The notes: a model not told the origin generated them from the letters alone. A stretch of 64,000 nt of DNA from an uncultured Eubacterium sp. (GCA_910589665.1 CAJUTR010000001.1:138629-202628); one strand, 5' to 3'. Counted from the stretch's first letter, positions 34,520-43,019 are shown. Program-made: numbers and translations.

Positions 34520-35437
34520 ATGAGATTAGTGACTAGATCGGACTTTGACGGACTGGCATGTGCCGCCTTATTGAAAGAAGCAGGTATTATTGACTGTTGG
34601 AAGTTCGCTCATCCAAAAGACTTACAGGACGGACTTGTAGAGGTGACGGAAAACGACTGTCTGGCGAATGTGCCGTTCGTGGAAGGCTGCGGATTGTGGT
34701 TTGACCACCATTCCAGCGAGCATGAAAGAAATCAATTAGAGGGAAAATATAAAGGAGAGAGCCGGATCACGCCGTCTTGTGCCCGCATTATCTATGAGTA
34801 CTATGGCGGGCGGGAAGCGTTTCCTCAGTTTGACGATATGATGGAAGCGGTTGACAAGGTGGATTCCGCCAATCTTACGCTGGATGAGATCCAGAATCCA
34901 AAGGGTTGGGTGTTAGTCGGCTTTATCATGGATCCGCGCACTGGGCTTGGCAGATGGCGGAATTTCCGTATTCCAAATTATAAACTGATGGAAGAGCTGA
35001 TCGATGCGTGCCGCACGATGACGACAGAAGAGATCCTTGCCCTGCCGGATGTAAAGGAGCGCATTGAAGTGTATTTCGAGCAGGCGGAGAAGTTTAAGGA
35101 AATGGTAAAAGCGCATACGAGAGTGGAAAAAAATGTGATCATTTCCGATCTGAGAGGAGTCGATCCGATCTATTCCGGCAACCGTTTTATGATCTACAGT
35201 ATGTACCCCGAGCAGAATATCTCGGTATGGATCGTGAATGGAAAAGGAGGAAAAGGCTGTTCAGCAGCGGTCGGTTACAGCATTTTGAATAAATCGTCAA
35301 AGGTGGATGTCGGAAAGCTGATGTTAAAGTATGGCGGCGGCGGTCATAAAGCGGTCGGGACATGTCAGTTTGATGATGAGCATATGGATGAGATGCTGCC
35401 GAAACTTTTGGATGAGATCGTAAACGATAAGGCCTAA
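34520..35437 (+). CDS. DHH-family phosphoesterase
   Basis: About 305 residues. The DHH domain shows TRSDFDGLACAALLKEAG and LWFDHHSSEHE (the DHH motif), and the C terminus carries the DHHA1-type GGGGHKAVGTCQF. The family includes nanoRNases, c-di-nucleotide phosphodiesterases and pyrophosphatases; the substrate cannot be told. It differs from the NrnA-type gene at 43388. The ATG at 34520 follows GAAAGGGG; the open frame upstream lies before or at the promoter and is not used. It has its own promoter. Confidence 0.88.
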   Translation: MRLVTRSDFDGLACAALLKEAGIIDCWKFAHPKDLQDGLVEVTENDCLANVPFVEGCGLWFDHHSSEHERNQLEGKYKGESRITPSCARIIYEYYGGREAFPQFDDMMEAVDKVDSANLTLDEIQNPKGWVLVGFIMDPRTGLGRWRNFRIPNYKLMEELIDACRTMTTEEILALPDVKERIEVYFEQAEKFKEMVKAHTRVEKNVIISDLRGVDPIYSGNRFMIYSMYPEQNISVWIVNGKGGKGCSAAVGYSILNKSSKVDVGKLMLKYGGGGHKAVGTCQFDDEHMDEMLPKLLDEIVNDKA

Positions 35438-35470
35438 AAGCGCGATCGCCAAAAGAGATCGAGAGGTGGG

Positions 35471-35536
35471 ATGGGGGTAATAGAGCGAATGGTGGCGGCG
35501 TACATAAAATTTGTAAAAAAAATTGAAAAAAAGTAA
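35471..35536 (+). CDS. Candidate 21-residue amphipathic peptide
   Basis: This short ORF starts with ATG after GAGAGG (35461-35466) and ends TAA. The peptide begins MGVIERMVAAYIKF and ends in a Lys-rich tail; it has net charge about +4 and could form an amphipathic helix with Ile/Met/Val/Tyr on one face. It resembles small membrane-active peptides in composition only; no family is recognised. It lies in the 304-base stretch 35438-35741, which otherwise holds the tRNA-Glu with its promoter and terminator. It may be chance. Confidence 0.3.
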   Translation: MGVIERMVAAYIKFVKKIEKK

Positions 35537-35545
35537 AAGTTTTTC

Positions 35546-35574
35546 TTGACAAATCGATGGACATGATATATCAT
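35546..35574 (+). promoter_or_regulatory. Strong promoter of tRNA-Glu
   Basis: A perfect TTGACA (35546-35551), 17-base spacer, TATCAT (35569-35574). The tRNA begins 20 bases after the -10, which fits a short 5' leader trimmed by RNase P. An A/T-rich upstream stretch could act as an UP element. Confidence 0.85.
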
Positions 35575-35593
35575 AGTTTTTGTGATGTGGAAT

Positions 35594-35665
35594 GGTCCGT
35601 TGGTCAAGCGGCTAAGACGCTGCCCTCTCACGGCAGAAACAGGGGTTCGATTCCCCTACGGACTA
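35594..35665 (+). tRNA. tRNA-Glu (anticodon CUC)
   Basis: A 72-base tRNA without encoded CCA. The acceptor stem GGTCCGT pairs with ACGGACT, discriminator A. The D arm is GTC/GAC, the anticodon stem CTGCC/GGCAG holds loop CTCTCAC (anticodon CTC, reading GAG), and the T arm is AGGGG-TTCGATT-CCCCT. It closely resembles Bacillus tRNA-Glu. It stands alone with its own promoter and terminator. Confidence 0.96.
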
Positions 35666-35675
35666 TGAATGATAA

Positions 35676-35709
35676 CCTCGGGAACATGTATTGGTTCCCG
35701 GGGTTTTTT
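35676..35709 (+). terminator. Rho-independent terminator of tRNA-Glu
   Basis: CCTCGGGAAC (35676-35685) pairs with GTTCCCGGGG (35694-35703), ten base pairs including one G-U, followed by TTTTTT. It begins 10 bases after the tRNA end. Confidence 0.92.
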
Positions 35710-35741
35710 GCAGAAAAAATGAAAATAGAAATGAGGAAAAG

Positions 35742-37493
35742 ATGGAAGAAAGAAAGTATTTTAAATGGAACGAATTTCTCAGTTACTATAAGCCGTTCAA
35801 AGGCATTTTTGCGGCCGATATGTTTTTCGCCTTTTTAGGTGCCGTAACGACACTCGTGATCCCGCTGATCGTCCGCTATATAACCGGGACGGTCATATAT
35901 ATGCCGAAAGACCTGATCCTTTCTACGATCCTCGTACTGGGGGCGGTCATGACGCTCCTTGTGCTGGTCCAGTGCGGCAGCAATTATTTTATCGGCAATT
36001 ACGGTCATGTGATGGGCGCTAAGATTGAATACAACATGAGAAAGGAAATTTTTGAACACTATCAAAACCTTTCTTTTTCTTTCTATGACAATCAGAAGGT
36101 CGGACAGCTCATGTCCAGGATCACCAGCGATCTGTTTGACATAACGGAGCTTCTGCATCACGGGCCGGAAGACGTCGTGATCTCCTTTATCAAGTTTATC
36201 GGAACGCTGGCGATCCTGGTCTGGGTGAACCCAAGGCTTTCGTTAGCAGCGTTTTTACTCATACCGGTCATGTTTGTGTATGCGTATGTGCTGAATAAGA
36301 AGATGAAGCGGGCGTTTAAGAAAAATCGTGAGAAGATCGCGGAGATTAATGCCGGGATCGAGGATAATCTCTCGGGCATCCGCGTTGTGAAGTCGTTTGC
36401 CAATGAGGACGAGGAAGAGAGAAAATTTGCGGTCGGGAACAAAGGATTTCTCGACAGCAAAAAGAACAGTTACTTTTATATGGGGCAGTACCATGCTGGA
36501 CTCAATGCGTTTATTACGATGATAACTGTTCTCGTCGTTATCGTCGGTGCGGTATTTCTGACGGACGGAAGCCTGAATGCCCCGGATCTGATCACGTTTT
36601 TGCTCTACGTGAACATTTTCACGGAACCGGTGCAGAAATTGATCAACTTTACGGAGCAGTTCCAAAATGGGATTTCTGGTTATGAGAGGTTTCGCGAGAT
36701 GCTCGCCGTCGAACCGGAGATCAAAGATCCAAAACATCCGGTTCAGGCAGAGAACATCAAAGGGGATATCCGTTTTGATGATGTCGGTTTCCGCTATGAG
36801 GAGGATCAGGAAAAGGTACTGAGCCATGTAAGCCTGCATGTGCAGGCCGGGGAGTATGTGGCGTTAGTTGGTTCCTCGGGCGCCGGCAAGACGACGCTTT
36901 GCAGCCTGATCCCTAGATTTTATGAAGTGACGTTTGGCGCCATCTATGTGGATGATGTAGATATCCGGGAATATTCGCTCAAAAGCCTGCGCTGTAACAT
37001 CGGCGTCGTCCAGCAGGATGTGTACCTGTTTGCAGGAACGGTCATTGATAATATCCGTTACGGAAGGCCAGACGCGACGAGGGAGGAGATCATAGAGGCT
37101 GCAAAAAACGCGAATGCCCACGAATTTATCATGAACCTGCCGGAGGGATATGAGACGAATATCGGCCAGCGTGGCGTGAAATTGTCTGGCGGGCAGAAGC
37201 AGCGTCTTTCGATCGCGCGCGTCTTTCTGAAAAATCCGCCGATCCTCATATTTGATGAAGCGACATCGGCGCTTGACAACGAGAGTGAGAAGGTTGTACA
37301 GGAGTCACTGGAACAGTTGGCGAAAAACCGTACGACGTTTGTGATCGCCCACCGGCTTTCTACGATACGGAACGCCAAACGTATCCTAGTACTGACGGAG
37401 GAAGGCATCGCGGAACAGGGGACACACCAGGAACTGATGCAAAAACGCGGGACATATTACAGCCTGTATACGCTATCGGGCGGTGCAAAATGA
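35742..37493 (+). CDS. ABC transporter, fused permease and ATPase
   Basis: About 583 residues: six membrane segments (about 20-300) and a C-terminal ATPase domain with Walker A GSSGAGKTT, signature LSGGQKQRLSIAR, Walker B ILIFDEATSALD and the switch His in VIAHRLST. This is the exporter half-transporter type (MsbA/MdlB-like), probably a homodimer as no second half-gene is adjacent. The substrate is unknown. ATG 35742 follows GAGGA; the longer open frame starts within the tRNA terminator. No separate promoter was seen between the terminator and the gene. Confidence 0.93.
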   Translation: MEERKYFKWNEFLSYYKPFKGIFAADMFFAFLGAVTTLVIPLIVRYITGTVIYMPKDLILSTILVLGAVMTLLVLVQCGSNYFIGNYGHVMGAKIEYNMRKEIFEHYQNLSFSFYDNQKVGQLMSRITSDLFDITELLHHGPEDVVISFIKFIGTLAILVWVNPRLSLAAFLLIPVMFVYAYVLNKKMKRAFKKNREKIAEINAGIEDNLSGIRVVKSFANEDEEERKFAVGNKGFLDSKKNSYFYMGQYHAGLNAFITMITVLVVIVGAVFLTDGSLNAPDLITFLLYVNIFTEPVQKLINFTEQFQNGISGYERFREMLAVEPEIKDPKHPVQAENIKGDIRFDDVGFRYEEDQEKVLSHVSLHVQAGEYVALVGSSGAGKTTLCSLIPRFYEVTFGAIYVDDVDIREYSLKSLRCNIGVVQQDVYLFAGTVIDNIRYGRPDATREEIIEAAKNANAHEFIMNLPEGYETNIGQRGVKLSGGQKQRLSIARVFLKNPPILIFDEATSALDNESEKVVQESLEQLAKNRTTFVIAHRLSTIRNAKRILVLTEEGIAEQGTHQELMQKRGTYYSLYTLSGGAK

Positions 37494-37516
37494 TGGGATC
37501 ACTTTTCGCAAAAATA

Positions 37517-37550
37517 GCAAAAAGGCTTGAAATATTGCAAAAAGGTCTTG
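37517..37550 (+). repeat. Two direct repeats next to the rimP promoter
   Basis: GCAAAAAGGCTTG (37517-37529) and GCAAAAAGGTCTTG (37537-37550) are 20 bases apart, two helical turns, and the second overlaps the -35 box. A third partial copy, GCAAAAAT, begins at 37508. This could be a repressor site or simple A-rich repetition. Confidence 0.5.
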
Positions 37551-37576
37551 CAATTTGGTTTTGATTGTGCTACACT
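37548..37576 (+). promoter_or_regulatory. Promoter of the rimP-nusA-infB operon
   Basis: TTGCAA at 37548-37553, 17 bases, TACACT at 37571-37576, with TGC directly before the -10 (extended -10). The start is expected near 37583. Confidence 0.75.
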
Positions 37577-37600
37577 GAAAATGTTGTTGATGGATAAAAT

Positions 37601-37629
37601 GAGTGGACGCAAGTCCACTCATTGTTTTT
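37601..37629 (+). terminator. Attenuator-like hairpin in the rimP leader
   Basis: GAGTGGAC (37601-37608) and GTCCACTC (37613-37620) form a perfect 8-bp stem closed by a GCAA (GNRA) tetraloop, followed by ATTGTTTTT. It lies about 18 bases after the expected start and 27 before the rimP start codon. Its form suggests a terminator acting as attenuator, or a protein-binding leader structure. Confidence 0.6.
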
Positions 37630-37655
37630 AGGTTACAAGAAAAGAGGGTTGCTTT

Positions 37656-38171
37656 TTGAGTAAACATCAGGAATATGAGAAGCGTACAGAGCAGCTGATT
37701 CTGCCTATTTTGGAGGAACATCATTTTGAACTCGTGGACGTGGAATTTGTAAAAGAAGCAGGAAGCTGGCATCTTCGGGCATATATCGACAAAGAGGGCG
37801 GGATTACGATCGATGATCTCACGCTTGTAAATCACGCGCTGGGGGATCGGATGGATCAGGAAGATTTCATAGAAGAATCTTATGTTTTGGAAGTGAGTTC
37901 TCCGGGACTTCTCCGGCCGTTTAAGAAACCGAAAGACTACATAAGAAATCTGGGCAATGATGTCGAGGTAAAATTATATGCACCTGTAACATGGGAGCAG
38001 GATGGAACGACGTACTCCGACAAGGAATTTATCGGAATCTTAAAAAAATATGAGGCGCCGTCGGAACAGTCCGTAAACGGCGGGACGATCGTTCTTGCCT
38101 TTGATGGCGAGGATACTCTGGAAATAGAAATAAAAAATATTGCATGTATTCGCAAGTCGATTGATTTTTAA
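37656..38171 (+). CDS. rimP: Ribosome maturation factor RimP
   Basis: A 171-residue RimP that helps 30S assembly. The motifs HFELVDVEFVKEAG, LRAYIDKEGGITIDD and LEVSSPGLLRP are typical. The start is TTG, with GAGGG 7 bases upstream. It is the first gene of the operon with nusA, as in nearly all bacteria. Confidence 0.95.
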   Translation: MSKHQEYEKRTEQLILPILEEHHFELVDVEFVKEAGSWHLRAYIDKEGGITIDDLTLVNHALGDRMDQEDFIEESYVLEVSSPGLLRPFKKPKDYIRNLGNDVEVKLYAPVTWEQDGTTYSDKEFIGILKKYEAPSEQSVNGGTIVLAFDGEDTLEIEIKNIACIRKSIDF

Positions 38172-38218
38172 GAGTAAAACTGTTAAGTGAAAAAGGCGTG
38201 CATGAATGGAGGCTAACA

Positions 38219-39292
38219 ATGAAGGCGAAAAACAATAAAACGACAACGAATGGTAATCCGGAATTGATTGAGGCATTAAAGGCGATTGAAAAAGAAAAAG
38301 ATATCAGTAAAGACATTTTGATAGAGGCGATACAGAATTCCCTGCTGGCAGCGTGCAAAGACCAGTTTGGCAAATCGGATAACGTCCGTGTTACCCTGGA
38401 TGAAAATACGGGGGAATTCCATGTATATCAGGATAAAGAAGTAGTGGAAGAGGTAGAAGACGAGACGCTTCAGATTTCCGTCGTGGAAGCAGAAGTAAAA
38501 TATGGAGAAAAAGAGCTCGGCGCGAATGTGAGCATCGAGGTGACACCGAAAAATTTCGGACGTATTTCGGCACAAAAAGCAAAACAGGTTGTCGTTCAGA
38601 AAATACGCGAAGAGGAGAGAAAAGTTCTGTTTGACCAGTATTATATGAAGGAACGGGACATCATAACCGGGACAGTACAGCGATATAACGGCGGAAATTA
38701 TACCATCAATATCGGGAAGATCGATACGGTACTTACCGAAGCCGAACAGGTGAAGACGGAAAGATTCCAATCTCACGAAAAAATAAAACTGTATGTGACC
38801 GAAGTAAGGGATACGACGAGAGGACCTCGGATCACCGTGAGCCGTACACATCCGGAGCTGGTCAAACGTCTGTTCGAAGCGGAAGTGGCGGAAGTGCAGA
38901 GCGGAGTGGTGGAGATCAAAAATGTTTCGAGGGAAGCCGGTTCCCGTTCGAAAATAGCGGTGTACAGTAATAATCCCGATGTCGATCCGGTCGGCGCCTG
39001 TGTCGGCGTCAATGGGGCGCGCGTGAATATGGTAGTCGATGAGCTTCGCGGAGAAAAGATCGATATAGTGGAGTGGAACGAAAATCCGGCCATCTTTATC
39101 GAGCATGCCCTCAGTCCGTCGAGAGTGCTGTCGGTCACTGTGGATCCGGAGGAAAAGACGGCGGTTGTTATCGTACCGGATTACCAGCTTTCGTTAGCCA
39201 TCGGCAAGGAGGGCCAGAATGCCAGACTTGCGGCAAGGCTGACCGGTTATAAGATTGATATAAAGAGTGAGACGCAGAGTATGGAAAGTTAA
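38219..39292 (+). CDS. nusA: Transcription termination/antitermination factor NusA
   Basis: About 357 residues: N-terminal RNA-polymerase-binding domain, S1 domain (ITGTVQRYNGGNYTINIG), and two KH domains (DPVGACVGVNGARVNMV; LAIGKEGQNARLAARLTG). It lacks the C-terminal acidic repeats of proteobacterial NusA, as usual in Firmicutes. ATG 38219 follows TGGAGG and is chosen over an in-frame GTG at 38198. Confidence 0.97.
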   Translation: MKAKNNKTTTNGNPELIEALKAIEKEKDISKDILIEAIQNSLLAACKDQFGKSDNVRVTLDENTGEFHVYQDKEVVEEVEDETLQISVVEAEVKYGEKELGANVSIEVTPKNFGRISAQKAKQVVVQKIREEERKVLFDQYYMKERDIITGTVQRYNGGNYTINIGKIDTVLTEAEQVKTERFQSHEKIKLYVTEVRDTTRGPRITVSRTHPELVKRLFEAEVAEVQSGVVEIKNVSREAGSRSKIAVYSNNPDVDPVGACVGVNGARVNMVVDELRGEKIDIVEWNENPAIFIEHALSPSRVLSVTVDPEEKTAVVIVPDYQLSLAIGKEGQNARLAARLTGYKIDIKSETQSMES

Positions 39293-39322
39293 TCTTTCGT
39301 CTGGAAGTGAGGAGTGGTTTGT

Positions 39323-39613
39323 GTGGTAAAAAAGAAAATTCCAATGAGGCAGTGTATCGGATGTCGGGAGAGCAGGCCGAAAACGGAACTGATCCGCATC
39401 GTGAGATCCGAATGCGTCGCGGGATGCGATGACAAAGAGAGCTGCGCGGTCTATGTGGACCGTACGGGGAAGGCAAATGGAAGAGGAGCATATTTGTGCG
39501 ATCGATTGGAATGTCTTCAGAAGGCACGGAAAAACCACGGACTTGACCGGGCGTTTAAAATAAATATCAAAGATGAAATATACGATGATCTGGAAAGGCA
39601 GTTGAGTGAATGA
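39323..39613 (+). CDS. ylxR: YlxR family RNA-binding protein (DUF448)
   Basis: About 96 residues. The family hallmark PMRQCIGCRESRPKTELIRIV and the later GKANGRGAYLCDRLECLQKA are clear. YlxR is a small nucleoid/RNA-associated protein of the nusA-infB operon. GTG 39323 is chosen because GAGGAG ends 8 bases before it; GTG 39314 lies inside that site. It overlaps ylxQ by ATGA. Confidence 0.94.
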   Translation: MVKKKIPMRQCIGCRESRPKTELIRIVRSECVAGCDDKESCAVYVDRTGKANGRGAYLCDRLECLQKARKNHGLDRAFKINIKDEIYDDLERQLSE

Positions 39614-39927
39614 TTCAAGACAGGAAAACGTTTGGAACACTGGGACTGGCGATGAAGTCAGGAAATGTAGCCAGCGGCGAATTTATGACGGAGAAGGCGA
39701 TCCGTTCGGGAACGGCGAAGCTTGTCATCGTTGCAGAGGATGCCTCTGACAATACGAAGAAAAAATTTCGGAATTCGTGCAGTTATTACCGGGTTCCTAT
39801 GGCGGTGTTTGGGGAGAAAGAGATACTTGGAAATGCGATCGGGAAAGAGTTTCGGGCTTCCCTTGCCGTTTTGGATCAGGGATTTGCATCATCCATTAGT
39901 AAAAATTTAGATTTGGAGGAAATGTAG
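39610..39927 (+). CDS. ylxQ: L7Ae/YlxQ family RNA-binding protein
   Basis: A 105-residue L7Ae-fold protein, probably a K-turn RNA binder. Matches: GLAMKSGNVASGEF near the start, then KLVIVAEDASDNTKKKF and VPMAVFGEKEILGNAIGKE. It lies between ylxR and infB as in Bacillus. Confidence 0.92.
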   Translation: MIQDRKTFGTLGLAMKSGNVASGEFMTEKAIRSGTAKLVIVAEDASDNTKKKFRNSCSYYRVPMAVFGEKEILGNAIGKEFRASLAVLDQGFASSISKNLDLEEM

Positions 39928-39928
39928 T

Positions 39929-42919
39929 ATGGCAAAAATGAGGATATTTGAGATAGCAAGAAGTTTACAATCAAAAGATAAAAAAATCAAAAGCGGGGAT
40001 CTGGTGAAACTTCTAAATGATAACGGTTTTGATGTTAAAGGTGCCAACAGCAACATTGAAGATGATGCAATCGCGTTTTTGCTGAAAACTTTTAATAATA
40101 AAAAGCCTTCCGCAAAACAGGAAAAAAGTAAGACGGTGCCGGATCAAAAACCTGCGAAGGATGTTTCATCTGAGCAAGTAGTTAAACAGTCAGACGGGCC
40201 GCAGGCCCAGGCCGGCGTGCCAGCGAAGTCTCAGGAAAAGGCAGAAAAGCCGGGAAAAGAGACGGAGAAGCCAATACGGCAGATGTCGGAGGAGCCGAAT
40301 CAGCATAGATCGGAAGAGTCCGGAGCGCATACACAAGAGAAGACAGGAACGAACATGCAGGAAGGACTGAAAGAGCAAATGACAGAGGAGTCGAAGAAAC
40401 AGATGGCGGAAGAGCCGAAAACACAAAAATCGCAAGAGGCGGAAAGACCAGAAGCCCAAAAAGAGCCGCGCGACGAGAAACCAGCCGCGCAGGGAAATGT
40501 TTCCCATCCGAATCATACGGATCGGGGAGAGCGACGTGGCAATGGTCCGAAGTCGTCGGATGAAAATAACGGCGGACGGAGAAATCAGCCAAACGGCGGC
40601 GGTGGTGAGCGGAGAAACCAGGGCGGAGACCGACGGAACCAGGGAACCGGAGATCGTAGAAACGACAGAAGGAACCAGGGAGCGGGCGGCCGTGGGAATA
40701 ATGGAACGAGAAATAATGGGACACGGGGAAACGAAAACGGTGGAGACCGCCGAAACCAAACGGCAGGAGATCGTAGAAATGACCGCCGCGGCCAGGGAGC
40801 CGGAACCCGCGGTGGTGCACAGGGTATGCGCGGAGGCGCGCAAGGTACACGCGGAGGTGCGCAAGGTGCAAGAGCAGGTGCACAAGGTGCAAGAGCAGGT
40901 GCACCTGGTAGAAGACAAAACAATAATAATAACCGCAGCGGCGAGCGGGTATTTGAGAGGTTTGAAAAGGCACAGAGCGGTTTTGACGGGATCAAACAGG
41001 AGCAGAAGAATTCCCGGAAGAGGAATAAAAAAGCGCCAGAAAAAGGGACATACAAAAAGTCCAGTAAAGAGGAAATGAACCGTATACGGAACAAAAAAGA
41101 TCCAAACCGTAAAGGTGCGTTCATCAAGCCGGAACCAGTGGCAAAAGTGCCGGAAGAGACGATCAAGCAGATTACGATTCCAGAAAGCCTCACGATCCGA
41201 GAGCTGGCGGAACGGATGAAGATGCCGGCATCAGCGCTTGTAAAGAAATTATTCCTTCAGGGACAGGTCGTATCGCTGAATCAGGATATTACCTTTGAAG
41301 AGGCAGAGGAGATCGCTCTGGAATTTGACATTATTGCCGAGATGGAAGAAAAGGTGGATATGGTTGCGGAACTTCTCAAAGAGGAAGAAGAGCCGGAAGA
41401 GAAGATGAAGAAACGGCCGCCTGTCGTGTGTGTTATGGGACACGTAGACCACGGAAAGACGTCCCTTTTGGACGCGATCCGTGAGGAAAATGTCACGTCT
41501 CACGAGGCCGGGGGAATCACGCAGCATATCGGTGCTTACGTCGTGGTTAGCAAGGGAGAGAAGATTACGTTTTTAGATACGCCGGGACATGAGGCATTTA
41601 CTTCCATGCGTATGCGAGGCGCGCAGTCTACCGATATCGCGATCCTTGTCGTGGCAGCGGACGATGGCGTTATGCCGCAGACGGTCGAAGCGATCAACCA
41701 CGCGAAGGCAGCTGGCGTCGAAATTATCGTAGCGATCAATAAGATCGACAAAGCGGGCGCCAATATTGAGCGGGTAAAGCAGGAGTTGGCAGAATACGAA
41801 CTCATTCCGGAGGATTGGGGCGGAAGCACGATCTTCGTACCCGTATCGGCTCATACGAAAGAGGGCATTGACCAGCTGTTGGAGATGATCGTTCTCACGG
41901 CAGAGGTGATGGAACTGAAGGCGAATCCAGACCGGAAGGCGAGGGGTATCGTGATCGAGGCCCGTCTGGATAAGGGGCGCGGTCCGGTTGCAACCGTTCT
42001 CGTGCAAAAAGGCGTGCTCCGTATCGGGGACCATGTTGCCATCGGTACAGCGCACGGAAAAGTCCGGGCCATGATCGACCACCACGGAGAGCGGGTGAAA
42101 GCGGCAAAACCGTCTACACCTGTAGAAATTCTTGGTTTAAATGGTGCTCCAGATGCCGGAGAGATCGTGGTGGCAACGGAAAGTGATAAGGAAGCAAAAC
42201 AGATTTCCCAGGCATATATTGACCAGGGTAAGGATAAACTATTGGAGGAAACGAAGGCGAAGAAGCTTTCGCTCGACGGCTTGTTTAATCAGATCCAGGC
42301 AGGAAACGTCAAGGATCTGAACCTGATCATCAAGGCCGATGTCCAGGGATCGGTAGAAGCCGTAAAACAAAGCCTGCTCAAGCTGAGCAATGAGGAAGTT
42401 GCCGTGCGTGTTATCCACGGCGGCGTCGGCGCCATCAACGAATCTGACGTGTCGCTGGCAAGCGCGTCAAACGCGATCATTATCGGCTTTAATATCCGGC
42501 CGGACAATACGGCGAAGGAAATCGCTGACCGTGAGAATGTGGACGTCCGCCTGTACCGTGTCATTTATGATGCGATCGAGGATATTGAACACGCGCTCAA
42601 AGGAATGCTGGAGCCGATCTATGAAGAGAAAGTGATCGGGCACGTTGAAGTGCGTCAGACGTTTAAAGCGTCTGGAGTCGGAACGATTGCTGGATCTTAC
42701 GTACTGGACGGCAAGGTGGAGAGAGGCTGCAAATGCCGCGTTTCCCGCGGAGAGGAACTTATTTTTGAGGGCAGCCTGGCTTCTCTTAAGAGGTTTAAAG
42801 ACGATGTGAAGGATGTTGCCGCAGGCTACGAGTGTGGTCTGGTATTTGAAAACTTTAACGACATTCAGGAAGAGGACAGGGTAGAGTGCTACGTAATGGT
42901 AGAAGTGCCTCGTACCTGA
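39929..42919 (+). CDS. infB: Translation initiation factor IF-2 with repeat-rich N terminus
   Basis: A 996-residue IF-2. The last 580 or so residues are a standard GTPase and domains II-IV, with G1 GHVDHGKTS (about 504), DTPGHEAF and NKID. The N terminus has the usual short helical domain (about 1-55), then about 320 residues of low complexity: Glu/Lys/Gln-rich (about 60-185), Arg/Asn/Gly-rich with DRRNQ and DRRND motifs (about 200-294) and five heptads of the type GGAQG-x-R (295-329). This Arg/Gly-rich part probably binds RNA. It recruits fMet-tRNA to the 30S subunit. Confidence 0.97.
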   Translation: MAKMRIFEIARSLQSKDKKIKSGDLVKLLNDNGFDVKGANSNIEDDAIAFLLKTFNNKKPSAKQEKSKTVPDQKPAKDVSSEQVVKQSDGPQAQAGVPAKSQEKAEKPGKETEKPIRQMSEEPNQHRSEESGAHTQEKTGTNMQEGLKEQMTEESKKQMAEEPKTQKSQEAERPEAQKEPRDEKPAAQGNVSHPNHTDRGERRGNGPKSSDENNGGRRNQPNGGGGERRNQGGDRRNQGTGDRRNDRRNQGAGGRGNNGTRNNGTRGNENGGDRRNQTAGDRRNDRRGQGAGTRGGAQGMRGGAQGTRGGAQGARAGAQGARAGAPGRRQNNNNNRSGERVFERFEKAQSGFDGIKQEQKNSRKRNKKAPEKGTYKKSSKEEMNRIRNKKDPNRKGAFIKPEPVAKVPEETIKQITIPESLTIRELAERMKMPASALVKKLFLQGQVVSLNQDITFEEAEEIALEFDIIAEMEEKVDMVAELLKEEEEPEEKMKKRPPVVCVMGHVDHGKTSLLDAIREENVTSHEAGGITQHIGAYVVVSKGEKITFLDTPGHEAFTSMRMRGAQSTDIAILVVAADDGVMPQTVEAINHAKAAGVEIIVAINKIDKAGANIERVKQELAEYELIPEDWGGSTIFVPVSAHTKEGIDQLLEMIVLTAEVMELKANPDRKARGIVIEARLDKGRGPVATVLVQKGVLRIGDHVAIGTAHGKVRAMIDHHGERVKAAKPSTPVEILGLNGAPDAGEIVVATESDKEAKQISQAYIDQGKDKLLEETKAKKLSLDGLFNQIQAGNVKDLNLIIKADVQGSVEAVKQSLLKLSNEEVAVRVIHGGVGAINESDVSLASASNAIIIGFNIRPDNTAKEIADRENVDVRLYRVIYDAIEDIEHALKGMLEPIYEEKVIGHVEVRQTFKASGVGTIAGSYVLDGKVERGCKCRVSRGEELIFEGSLASLKRFKDDVKDVAAGYECGLVFENFNDIQEEDRVECYVMVEVPRT
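40811..40915 (+). repeat. 21-bp tandem repeat, five copies, inside infB
   Basis: Five units at 40811, 40832, 40853, 40874 and 40895 code for GGAQGMR, GGAQGTR, GGAQGAR, AGAQGAR and AGAPGRR. The third and fourth units are nearly identical at base level, a sign of recent slippage. All copies keep the frame. Confidence 0.95.
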
Positions 42920-43019
42920 CCAAAATAAATAGTGATGCGTAACCAAGCTGCAGCAAGAACACGCGGCCGAGCGAGCGGCCAGACGGAGTGAAACCAGCTG
43001 TGGCAGAATGGGGGAAATC

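Noticed and set aside
35441..35448. GCGATCGC palindrome
   Set aside because: It matches the cyanobacterial HIP1 octamer, but it occurs once here by eye and nothing else is cyanobacterial.
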